A stretch of 64,000 nt of DNA from positions 1 to 64,000 of the forward strand of contig NZ_JBLXIK010000008.1 of the NCBI RefSeq assembly GCF_048269565.1. The letters are read 5' to 3'. The DNA is from Maricaulis sp048269565. GTDB taxonomy: Bacteria > Pseudomonadota > Alphaproteobacteria > Caulobacterales > Maricaulaceae. This document shows, in pieces, positions 26,201 to 34,800 of the stretch. Every line of letters begins with the position of its first letter. The first letter of the stretch is position 1. Position numbers and translations under genes: made by a program. Under the pieces are notes generated by a model. The model saw only the letters and a program-made list of their open reading frames with translations, ran no database searches and was not told the origin of the DNA.

Positions 26201-27220
26201 TCAGCCTCCGGTATGGGCCATGGTGCGCCCGACCTCGGGGCTGGCACCGGCGGATACATCAAAATCATGCGCCTCAGGCTTGAGCGCCATCGCCTCGTCG
26301 AGCAGGGCGTCGACGGCGTCCATCCCGCCCTCGCGCAGCGCCGCGCGCAGATCGAGGCGGCCATTGCGGCCCAGGCACATATAGAGCTGGCCGGTGCAGG
26401 TCAGGCGGACGCGGTTGCAGCCGGCGCAGAAATTCTCCGTCAGCGGCGTGATCAGGCCGAGCCGGCCACCGGTCTCCTCAACGCGGTGATAGCGCGCCGG
26501 ACCGCCGGTCTTGTCGCTCAGCGGCGTCAGGGTCCAGCCTTGCTCGAGATCGGCCTTGACCTCGGCCAGCGACAGGAATTGATCCGAGCGCGCCGCATCG
26601 ACCTCGCCCAAGGGCATGATCTCGATCAGCGTGGTATCGAAGCCGCGGCCATGGGCCCAGGCGATCAGCTGGCGCAGGGAATGCTCGTTATCATCCTTCA
26701 GCGCGACGGTATTGATCTTGACCTTGAGGCCCGCAGCATCGGCGGCATCGATCCCGGCCAGGGTGTCGGCGAGTTTGCCGCCGCGCGTCAGGCGGGCGAA
26801 GGTCGCCGCATCGAGCGTGTCGAGGGAGATATTGACGCGCTTGACGCCGGCCGCCGCCAGCCGGCCGGCAAAGCGCGGCAGCTGTGTCGCATTGGTCGTC
26901 AGGCAGACCTCCTCCAGACCGGTGCTGCCGATGCGGGCGCCGAGATTTTCGATCAGAGTCATCACATCGCGCCGCACCAGCGGCTCACCACCGGTGACGC
27001 GGATCTTGCTGACGCCGCGGGCGATGAAGGCGTCGGCCAGCTGCGTCAGCTCTTCGAGGGTCAGCAGTTCCGACTTCGGCAGGAACTCCGGCCGCGCCTT
27101 CATGCAATAGACACAGCGCAGGTCACACCGGTCCGTCACCGACAGTCGCAGATAGGTGATATGCCGCCCGAAATGATCAATCAGCGGGCGGGCTGGCGGT
27201 GTCTGGGCGAAGGCGTCCAC
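26201..27220 (-). CDS. moaA: GTP 3',8-cyclase (MoaA)
   Basis: A 339-residue radical SAM enzyme, first step of molybdenum cofactor synthesis from GTP. The radical SAM cluster motif CDLRCVYC gives C32, C36 and C39. The second cluster is in FCAGCNRVRLTCTG toward the C-terminus, and the protein ends in the functionally important GG. GTG at 27220 is chosen because AGGA lies 7-10 bases upstream and the protein then begins shortly before LIDHFGRHITYLRLSVTDRC. ATG at 27244 has no ribosome binding site. A near-perfect FNR-type box lies just upstream. Confidence 0.95.
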   Translation of the reverse strand: MDAFAQTPPARPLIDHFGRHITYLRLSVTDRCDLRCVYCMKARPEFLPKSELLTLEELTQLADAFIARGVSKIRVTGGEPLVRRDVMTLIENLGARIGSTGLEEVCLTTNATQLPRFAGRLAAAGVKRVNISLDTLDAATFARLTRGGKLADTLAGIDAADAAGLKVKINTVALKDDNEHSLRQLIAWAHGRGFDTTLIEIMPLGEVDAARSDQFLSLAEVKADLEQGWTLTPLSDKTGGPARYHRVEETGGRLGLITPLTENFCAGCNRVRLTCTGQLYMCLGRNGRLDLRAALREGGMDAVDALLDEAMALKPEAHDFDVSAGASPEVGRTMAHTGG

Positions 27221-27254
27221 GGGTTTTCCTGTCCTGCCAGTCATTGCGATTAAC

Positions 27255-27268
27255 TTGACAAACATCAA
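27255..27268 (-). promoter_or_regulatory. FNR/DNR-type box upstream of moaA
   Basis: On the minus strand TTGAT-GTTT-GTCAA matches the FNR-family consensus at 9 of 10 specified bases. It lies in the gap between mobA and moaA, with its centre about 41 bases before the chosen GTG start. This suggests moaA-moaD has its own oxygen- or nitrogen-oxide-controlled promoter. Confidence 0.7.
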
Positions 27269-27333
27269 AAACGGGGCGGAAGCGAGGCGGCGTCTCGTCG
27301 CATGCGAGGGGCCAGCCCAGGCAGGCGGGTGGC

Positions 27334-27885
27334 TCAGCCGTCTGCATCCAGACGGGCCAGCGCGTCCGGTGTGTTGATATTGCTGAAGGGTGAGGTCGCC
27401 CCGTCCCGCGGCAGTGCCCGGGCATCAAGGCTCGCGAGCAGGCGTTTGATCGAATGAATATCCTCATGATCCAGGGCAAGGCATGGCTCAATCGGTACCA
27501 GGGCCGGCAGCGGTTGGTCGGCCCAGTGACGGGCCTGGCCGGACGGCCCCGCCAGCAGGGGTGCTAGCTGGTCGGGGCCGAGCAGGGGCATATCGACGGG
27601 AATGACCAGCAGGCTGTCGAAGCGGCCCCGCAACAGGCGGGCGGCGTCGAGGATGGCGCGGGCCGGGCCGGCATGGGGCTGGCTGTCGGGCAGGCCATCA
27701 GCCTCCTGCGGCCGGCCGCCGACATGAATGGCTGCAACGCCGGTTGCGAGCAGGAGTGCCCGGGCGTGGTCGAGCAGGCTGCGGCCACGCCAGACGAGCT
27801 GGGCCTTGTCCTGCCCCATCCGCACGGACTGGCCGCCAGCGAGGATCAGTCCGGCAAGCCTGCCGCGCTCAACCGGCGGGGTCAT
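27334..27885 (-). CDS. mobA: Molybdenum cofactor guanylyltransferase
   Basis: A 183-residue MobA-type nucleotidyltransferase, which joins GMP to molybdopterin to form the bis-MGD cofactor that NarG needs. The nucleotide-binding LAGLILAGGQSVRMGQDKAQL is at residues 10-30, and VIPVDMPLLGPDQL holds the metal-binding Asp. The first 17 bases overlap the end of the Crp/Fnr regulator gene, so both are on one transcript. The sequence is somewhat divergent and short, but the nitrate reductase neighbours support the assignment. Confidence 0.9.
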   Translation of the reverse strand: MTPPVERGRLAGLILAGGQSVRMGQDKAQLVWRGRSLLDHARALLLATGVAAIHVGGRPQEADGLPDSQPHAGPARAILDAARLLRGRFDSLLVIPVDMPLLGPDQLAPLLAGPSGQARHWADQPLPALVPIEPCLALDHEDIHSIKRLLASLDARALPRDGATSPFSNINTPDALARLDADG

Positions 27886-28567
27886 CGATCAACCGGGTCG
27901 GCTTGGCATAGCGGGCCAGGCGCTCGCCATCATCGATCATGATCCGGCGTCCTTCGACCGTAACACCATGCGCCTGCAGCGCCGCAAAGGCGCGCGACAG
28001 ATTCTCCGGGGTCATGCCCAGCATCGAGGCCAGGGTGCGCTTGCCGATCTGCAGCTCCAGCTCACTGGCGCCGCCGGCGCGCACCTGCATGCGCAGGATA
28101 TAATTGGCAACGCGCTCGACCGAGGTGCGCAATTTGAGATTCTTCATCGACTTGACGACCGCGCGATAGCAATTGGCCAGCTCGACCACGATGGCGCGGG
28201 CAAAGGCCTCATCGACGGCAAAGGCATGGCGGACATCATCAGACGGGATCAACAGGATCTTGCTGGGCTCGGTGGTCCGGCCCGACATCAGATAGGGCGC
28301 GTCCTTGATGGTGGCTGCGAGAATGAAGGTGGAGACCGGACGCACCATCGCCATGGTGGATTCGCGGCCATTGGCGGAGGAGAACAGCTCCACGCAGCCC
28401 TCGACCATGATGTAGAGGAAGTCCGCCGGATCGCCCTCCTTGATCAGTTCAATCTGTGCCGGGAAACGCTGCAGATAGGCCGCAGCCACCAGTCCCTCGA
28501 ACACTTTCGCGTCCATCTCCCTGAACAGGGAGAGCGCACGGACTGATTCGCAATCCTCTGGCCTCAT
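27869..28567 (-). CDS. Crp/Fnr regulator of NarR/DNR class
   Basis: A 232-residue transcription factor with a cyclic-nucleotide-type sensor domain (about 20-115), a dimer helix (120-150) and a C-terminal winged helix-turn-helix (about 172-215). The recognition helix TPENLSRAFAAL keeps E188, S191 and R192, the residues with which FNR reads TTGAT. Only three cysteines (6, 58, 133) are present and none form the FNR iron-sulfur cluster pattern. It is therefore more like DNR, NnrR or NarR, which respond to nitric oxide, nitrate or nitrite. The signal here is inference. It is divergent from narK1 and overlaps mobA. The ATG at 28567 follows GGAG. Confidence 0.88.
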   Translation of the reverse strand: MRPEDCESVRALSLFREMDAKVFEGLVAAAYLQRFPAQIELIKEGDPADFLYIMVEGCVELFSSANGRESTMAMVRPVSTFILAATIKDAPYLMSGRTTEPSKILLIPSDDVRHAFAVDEAFARAIVVELANCYRAVVKSMKNLKLRTSVERVANYILRMQVRAGGASELELQIGKRTLASMLGMTPENLSRAFAALQAHGVTVEGRRIMIDDGERLARYAKPTRLIDDPAG

Positions 28568-28609
28568 TTTCCGCTCCGGCTCGGCTACCGGGAAACCTAT
28601 AAGGCATCT

Positions 28610-28623
28610 TTGACAAAGATCAA
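28610..28623 (-). promoter_or_regulatory. FNR/DNR-type box upstream of the regulator gene
   Basis: On the minus strand TTGAT-CTTT-GTCAA matches the FNR-family consensus at 9 of 10 specified bases. Its centre is about 50 bases before the regulator ATG, a position compatible with activation at -41.5 and so with autoregulation. It may also serve the divergent narK1 transcript. Confidence 0.75.
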
Positions 28624-28654
28624 ATGAGCCCGTGAACAATCGCAATTTCCTAAA

Positions 28655-28671
28655 CCACTAATATTTAGTGG
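28655..28671. promoter_or_regulatory. 17-bp palindrome in the regulator-narK1 region
   Basis: CCACTAA-TAT-TTAGTGG is a perfect 7-bp inverted repeat with a 3-base centre. It is operator-like in size and does not match the FNR consensus. TAATAT inside it could be a -10 element for narK1. The binding protein is unknown. Confidence 0.5.
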
Positions 28672-28705
28672 GAATGGCAAAATATGCATTTAGTTACAAA
28701 TATTT

Positions 28706-28743
28706 GCGGCAATCGGACGCGCGGCGCGCTGCCCGGTTGCCGC
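28706..28743 (+). other. Stem-loop in the narK1 leader region
   Basis: GCGGCAATCGG pairs with CCGGTTGCCGC (11 positions, one G-T) around a 16-base GC-rich loop, about 70 bases before the narK1 ATG. It could lie in the 5' leader or overlap the promoter. No T tract follows, so it is not an obvious terminator. Confidence 0.4.
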
Positions 28744-28812
28744 GAATGGCGCTTCCCCGTATCGCTGATGATGAACCGCAACCAAACCGGGACGGGACGC
28801 AGGGGATATTTC

Positions 28813-30138
28813 ATGGATTCGCTCGAAAACGTGACGCGAGGACAACAGAACCAGGCGCTGGGGATGAGCACGCTCGCCTTCACCGCCTGTTTCGCGGTCT
28901 GGACGATTTTCTCGATCATCGGCGTGCAGATCAAACAGGAGCTCTCGCTGTCCGAGACCGAGTTTGGTCTGCTGGTCGCAACCCCGGTCCTCACCGGCTC
29001 GATCAGCCGGGTCTTCCTCGGCATCCTCGCAGAGCAATATGGCGGCCGGGTGATGTTCCCGATCCAGATGCTGACGACCGCACTGGCCACGCTTCTGCTC
29101 TCGCAAGCCACGACCTACCCGCTCTTCCTGCTCGCCGCGCTCGGGGTCGGCCTGGCCGGCGGCTCCTTCATCATCGGCATTGCCTATGTCTCGCGCTGGT
29201 ATGACGCGAAGAACCAGGGCACGGCATTGGGCATTTTCGGCGCCGGCAATGTCGGCGCGGCGGTGACGAATTTCGGCGCCCCCTTCCTCGTCGTCGCCTT
29301 TGGCTGGCAACAGACGGCCCAGATCTACGCCGCCGCACTGACCTTGATCGCGATCCTGTTCTGGGTCTTCACCAAGGATGATCCGGCCCTGGTCGCGCGC
29401 CGCAAGAGTGGCGAAAAACCCGTCTCGGCCCTGATGCAGCTTGAGCCGCTGCGCGACCCGCGCGTCTGGCGTTTCGCGACCTATTATTTCTTCGTCTTCG
29501 GCGCCTTCGTGGCCCTCGCCTCCTGGCTGCCGCGCTATTATGTCGGCGCCTACGGGCTCGAGCTGCAGACCGCGGGCATGCTGGCGGCGGCCTACTCGCT
29601 GCCCGGTTCGGTCTTCCGGGCCCTGGGCGGCTGGCTGTCCGACAGGTTCGGTGCCCGCGCCGTGATGTATTTCACCTTCATCGTCTCGCTGGTCTGCCTC
29701 TTCATCCTGAGCTATCCGGCGACCCATTATGTGGTTGACGGCATCAATGGCCCGATCAGCTTCAGCCTCGCGACGAGTGTGCCGGTCTTCGCCGGCCTGA
29801 CGATCGCGCTCGGCTTCGTGATGTCGCTCGGCAAGGCCGCTGTCTACAAACACATCCCGGTCTATTACCCGCACCATGTCGGCGGGGTGGGCGGCCTGGT
29901 CGGCATGATCGGCGGGCTGGGCGGTTTCGTGCTGCCGATCTCCTTCGGCATCGTCAACGACCTGACCGGCATCTGGACCAGCTGTTTCATGCTGATGTTT
30001 GTCCTCGTCGCGGTTTCGCTGATCTGGATGCACGTCGCGATCCGCCGGCAGGAACACAGCAAATACCCGACACTCGCGACGGAGAACTTCCTCTCCGACC
30101 TTCCCGACAACCCGCTTCCCGCCCCGGTTGCCAACTGA
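28813..30138 (+). CDS. narK1: NarK1-type nitrate transporter
   Basis: A 441-residue major-facilitator protein with about twelve membrane segments. The nitrate/nitrite porter signature appears as LGIFGAGNVGAAVTNFGAPFL in the first half and GGLVGMIGGLGGFVLPISFG in the second. By length and position it fits the NarK1 type, thought to be a nitrate/proton symporter. The ATG at 28813 has GGGG 7 bases upstream and starts MDSLENVTRG. The gene opens the run narK1-narK2-narGHJI. Confidence 0.9.
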   Translation: MDSLENVTRGQQNQALGMSTLAFTACFAVWTIFSIIGVQIKQELSLSETEFGLLVATPVLTGSISRVFLGILAEQYGGRVMFPIQMLTTALATLLLSQATTYPLFLLAALGVGLAGGSFIIGIAYVSRWYDAKNQGTALGIFGAGNVGAAVTNFGAPFLVVAFGWQQTAQIYAAALTLIAILFWVFTKDDPALVARRKSGEKPVSALMQLEPLRDPRVWRFATYYFFVFGAFVALASWLPRYYVGAYGLELQTAGMLAAAYSLPGSVFRALGGWLSDRFGARAVMYFTFIVSLVCLFILSYPATHYVVDGINGPISFSLATSVPVFAGLTIALGFVMSLGKAAVYKHIPVYYPHHVGGVGGLVGMIGGLGGFVLPISFGIVNDLTGIWTSCFMLMFVLVAVSLIWMHVAIRRQEHSKYPTLATENFLSDLPDNPLPAPVAN

Positions 30139-30230
30139 GGCGGGCCCGGACCTCGCCGCCTTGCGCCTCTCCCCGGAACTGCAGGCGGCGATGTCCGGAC
30201 AGTCCAACAAGACAGATCAAGGAGCCCCTG

Positions 30231-31838
30231 ATGGGCAAGGACCTGAAGAACTGGAATCCGGACGATCCCGCGCAATGGGACGCAACCGGCAAAGCGATTG
30301 CGACACGCAATCTGTGGGTTTCAATTCCCGCCCTGCTGTGCGGCTTCGCCGTCTGGCTCTACTGGGGCATCATCACGGTTCAGATGATCAATCTGAACTA
30401 CGGCTTCAGCCAGGCTGAACTCTTCACCCTGACCGCCATCGCCGGCCTGTCCGGCGCGACATTGCGCATTCCCTCGACCTTCTTCATCCGCATCGCCGGC
30501 GGCCGCAACACGATCTTCCTGACCACGGCCCTGCTGCTGCTGCCATCGGCGGGCACGGCCATCATCCTGCAGAACCCTGACGCGCCGCTGTGGCAATTCC
30601 AGCTGATGGCGCTGCTATCGGGTTTCGGTGGCGGCAATTTCGCCAGCTCGATGTCGAATATCAGCTTCTTCTTTCCGAAGAAGATCCAGGGCTATTCGCT
30701 CGGCATGAATGCCGGCCTCGGCAATTTCGGCGTCACCACGATGCAGATCCTGATCCCGCTGGTGATGACGGTCGGGATCTTTGGCGGCACTTCCATGGTG
30801 CTTCAGAACACCTCGGGCACGTTGATCGGCCGGATCCCGGCGGGCACGGCCACCTTCCTGCACAATGCCGGTTTCATCTGGGTCGCCATCCTGATCCCGG
30901 TCGTGATCGCGACCTGGGTCGGCATGAACAATATCCGCGACGAGCATGTCTCGCCGAATATCGGCACGCCCGTCGCCGCCTTCTCCAAAATCCTCGGCAT
31001 GCTCGCGATCGGGCTCGTCACCGCCTCGATCGGCTTGTGGCTGATGCTGCCCGCCGATGCCGGCGGCTCCGGCTGGAACGTCTCGAAATGGCTGGTCCTG
31101 CCGCTGGTAATTGCCGCGACGGTCTATGCGCTGAAACTCATTCCGGGGCCGATCCACAAGAGCCTCGAGCGCCAGTACAAGATCTTCAACAACAAGCACA
31201 CCTGGTCGATGACCGTCATCTACACGATGACCTTCGGCTCCTTCATCGGCTACAGCGCCGCCTTCGGACTGGCGATCAAGGTCATCTTCGGCTTCCAGCA
31301 CCTGATGGTCGATGGCGTGATGACCCACACCACCATCAATGCCGACGGCCCGAGTGCCCTGATGTTCGCCTGGACGGGGCCTTTCATCGGCGCGCTGATC
31401 CGCCCGGTCGGCGGCAAGATTGCCGACCGGTTCGGCGGCGCGCTGGTCACCCAGATCGTCTCGGTGGTGATGGTCGTCGCCGCGCTTGGCGTCGCCTGGT
31501 GCATGAAGCAGGCCTATGCCTCGGCGACGCCGGAAGAGTTCTTCGTGCCCTTCCTGGTGCTGTTCCTGATCCTGTTTGCCGCGACCGGTATCGGCAATGG
31601 CTCGACCTTCCGCACCATCGCCGTCGTGTTTGACCGCGAACAGGCCGGCCCGGTGCTGGGCTGGACCTCGGCGGTCGCCGCCTATGGCGCCTTCATCATC
31701 CCGCAGGTGTTCGGCGAACAGATCCGCGCCACCACGCCGGAGATCGCGCTCTACGGCTTTGCCGCCTTCTACGTCGTCTGCATTGCCCTGAACTGGTGGT
31801 TCTACCTGCGCCCCGGCGCCTACGTGAAAAACCCATAG
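30231..31838 (+). CDS. narK2: NarK2-type nitrate/nitrite antiporter
   Basis: A 535-residue major-facilitator protein. Its longer hydrophilic N-terminus (KDLKNWNPDDPAQWDATGKAIATRNLW) is characteristic of NarK2. The porter signatures are GMNAGLGNFGVTTMQ and FAATGIGNGSTFRTIAVVFDREQAGPVLGWTSA. The type is thought to exchange nitrate for nitrite. In Paracoccus the NarK1 and NarK2 parts are one fused protein; here they are two genes 92 bases apart, as in Pseudomonas aeruginosa. narG begins 9 bases after its stop. Confidence 0.92.
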   Translation: MGKDLKNWNPDDPAQWDATGKAIATRNLWVSIPALLCGFAVWLYWGIITVQMINLNYGFSQAELFTLTAIAGLSGATLRIPSTFFIRIAGGRNTIFLTTALLLLPSAGTAIILQNPDAPLWQFQLMALLSGFGGGNFASSMSNISFFFPKKIQGYSLGMNAGLGNFGVTTMQILIPLVMTVGIFGGTSMVLQNTSGTLIGRIPAGTATFLHNAGFIWVAILIPVVIATWVGMNNIRDEHVSPNIGTPVAAFSKILGMLAIGLVTASIGLWLMLPADAGGSGWNVSKWLVLPLVIAATVYALKLIPGPIHKSLERQYKIFNNKHTWSMTVIYTMTFGSFIGYSAAFGLAIKVIFGFQHLMVDGVMTHTTINADGPSALMFAWTGPFIGALIRPVGGKIADRFGGALVTQIVSVVMVVAALGVAWCMKQAYASATPEEFFVPFLVLFLILFAATGIGNGSTFRTIAVVFDREQAGPVLGWTSAVAAYGAFIIPQVFGEQIRATTPEIALYGFAAFYVVCIALNWWFYLRPGAYVKNP

Positions 31839-31847
31839 GAGACCCTG

Positions 31848-34800
31848 ATGAGCCATTTTCTAGATCGTCTCACATTCTTTACCCGGCCTTCCGAGCGTTT
31901 TTCCGACGGGCACGGCATCACCACGACCGAAGGCCGCGGCTGGGAGGACGCCTACAGGAAGCGCTGGCAACACGACAAGATCGTGCGCTCGACCCATGGG
32001 GTGAACTGCACCGGGTCGTGTAGCTGGAAGATCTACGTCAAGGGCGGGCTGGTGACCTGGGAAACCCAGCAGACCGACTATCCGCGCACGCGGCCGGACC
32101 TGCCCAATCACGAGCCGCGCGGCTGTTCCCGCGGCGCCAGCTATTCCTGGTACATGTATTCGGCCAACCGGGTGAAATACCCGCTGATCCGCGCGCGCCT
32201 GCTCAAGGCCTGGCGCGCCGCGCGCAAGACGCTGCCGCCGATCGCCGCCTGGCGCTCGATCCAGCAGGATGATGCGGTGCGCCAATCCTATGTCTCCAAG
32301 CGCGGCGCCGGCGGACTGGTGCGCGGCGACTGGGATGAGGTCTCTGAAATCATCGCCGCCGCCAATGCCTATACCGCCAAGACCTACGGCCCGGACCGGG
32401 TGTTCGGCTTCTCGCCAATCCCGGCCATGTCGATGGTCTCCTATGCGGCGGGCTCACGCTATCTGTCGCTTCTCGGCGGCGTCTGCATGTCGTTTTACGA
32501 CTGGTATTGCGACCTGCCGCCGGCCAGCCCGATGACCTGGGGCGAGCAGACCGATGTTCCCGAATCCGCTGACTGGTTCAATGCCGGCTACCTGCTGATC
32601 TGGGGCTCGAACGTGCCGCAGACCCGTACGCCCGACGCCCATTTCTACACCGAGGCCCGCTATCGCGGCACCAAGAGCGCGGTGATCTGTCCGGACTATT
32701 CGGAAGCCTCGAAATTCGGCGATATCTGGCTCAACCCGAAGCAGGGCACCGATGCCGCGCTGGCGATGGCCTTTGGCCATGTCGTGCTGCGCGAATTCCA
32801 TCTCGACCGGCAGGCCGCCTATTTCGATCAATATGTGCGCGAAAACTCCGACTTCCCCAATCTGGTGCGGCTGGAAAAACAGGGTGACCGCTATGTCGCC
32901 GGCCGTCTGTTGCGCGCCTCGGACTTCAGCGATGATCTCGGCGAGGACAATAATCCCGACTGGAAGACCGTCGCCTGGGACCGCAAGAGCGGCAAGATTG
33001 TCACCCCGCTGGGCTCGATCGGCTTCCGCTGGGGCGAGACCGGCAAATGGAATATCGAACAGAAGGACAGCCAGGGCGAAGCGATCGATCTGGAAACCAC
33101 CTTCATCCTCGATGAAAACCAGGATGATGTCGTCGATGTCGGCTTCCCCTATTTTGCCAACAAGGGCCATGACGCCTTCACCGGCACCGACCATCCCGAC
33201 GTGCTGATCCACAAGATCCCGGTCAAGAAGCTGAAGCTGAAGGATGGCGAGACCCTGGTCACGACGGTGTTCGACCTGTTCTGCGCCAATTACGGCCTCG
33301 ACCGTGGTCTGGGTGGTGATTTCGTCGCCACCTCCTATGACGACATGATGCCCTATACGCCGGCCTGGGCCGAGGCCATCACCGGCGTGCCGCGCGACCG
33401 GATCATCGCGGTGGCGCGCGAGTTCGCCAATAATGCCGAGCAGACCAAGGGCAAGTCGATGGTCATTCTCGGCGCCGGTCTGAACCACTGGTACAATATG
33501 GACATGAATTACCGGGGGATCATCAATCTCCTGGTGATGTGTGGCTGTATCGGCCAGTCGGGCGGCGGCTGGGCCCACTATGTCGGCCAGGAAAAACTGC
33601 GGCCGCAGACCGGCTGGCAACCGCTCGCCTTCGGTCTCGACTGGAACCGGCCGCCGCGGCACCAGAACTCGACATCGTGCTGGTATGCCCACTCTGACCA
33701 GTGGCGCTATGAGACGCTGAATGTCGACCAGATCCTCTCGCCCACCGCACCGGATGGTGCCTGGGACGGGACGATGATCGACTATAATGTCCGCGCCGAA
33801 CGCATGGGCTGGCTGCCCTCGGCGCCGCAGCTGCAGACCAATCCGCTCTCCATCGCCGCCACCGCGAAAGCGCAGGGGCTGGAGCCGGCCGATTATGTCG
33901 TCAAATCGCTCAAGTCCGGCGAACTGGAAATGTCCTGTCACGATCCGGACAATCCGGCGAACTGGCCGCGCAACCTGTTTGTCTGGCGCTCCAACCTGCT
34001 GGGCTCGTCCGGCAAGGGGCATGAGTATTTCATCAAACACTTGGTCGGGGGCAATCACGGCGTTCTCGGCGAGGAAGCCTCCGAGGATATGCGGCCGAGC
34101 GAGGTCAAATGGGCCGCGAAGGCACCACGCGGCAAGCTCGACCTGCTGGTGACGATCGATTTCCGCATGTCGACCACCTGTGTCTATTCCGACATCGTGC
34201 TGCCGACCGCGACCTGGTACGAGAAGGACGATCTCAACACCTCCGACATGCACCCCTTCATCCACCCGCTGACCGCGGCGGTCGATCCGTCCTGGGAGGC
34301 ACGCAGTGACTGGGAAATCTTCAAGGGTCTGGCGAAGAAATTCTCCGAGATTGCCCCGGAAGAACTCGGCGTCGAAACCGATGTCGTGCTGACCCCGATC
34401 CTGCACGATACCCCCGGCGAAATGGCCCAGGGCCTCGATGTGAAGGACTGGAGCAAGGGCGAGATCGAGGCGATCCCCGGCAAGACGATGCCGAATATCA
34501 CCGTGGTGACGCGCGACTACCCCAATCTCTACAAGCAATACACCTCGCTGGGGCCCTTGCTGGAAAAGCTCGGCAATGGCGGCAAGGGGATCGGCTGGAA
34601 TACCGAGCACGAGGTCCATCTGCTCGGCGAGCTCAATGGTGTCGTCCTCGAGGATGGTGTCAGCAAGGGCCAACCCAAAATCGTCAGCGCGATCGATGCC
34701 TGCGAGACCCTGTTGATGCTGGCACCGGAGACCAATGGCGAAGTGGCGGTCAAGGCCTGGAATGCCCTGTCCAAGGCGACCGGCCGCGAGCACGCGCATC

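Noticed and set aside
32454..34799. A 781-codon open frame on the minus strand opposite narG.
   Set aside because: It is a shadow of narG in GC-rich DNA; its translation is low-complexity and resembles no protein, whereas narG is complete and conserved.
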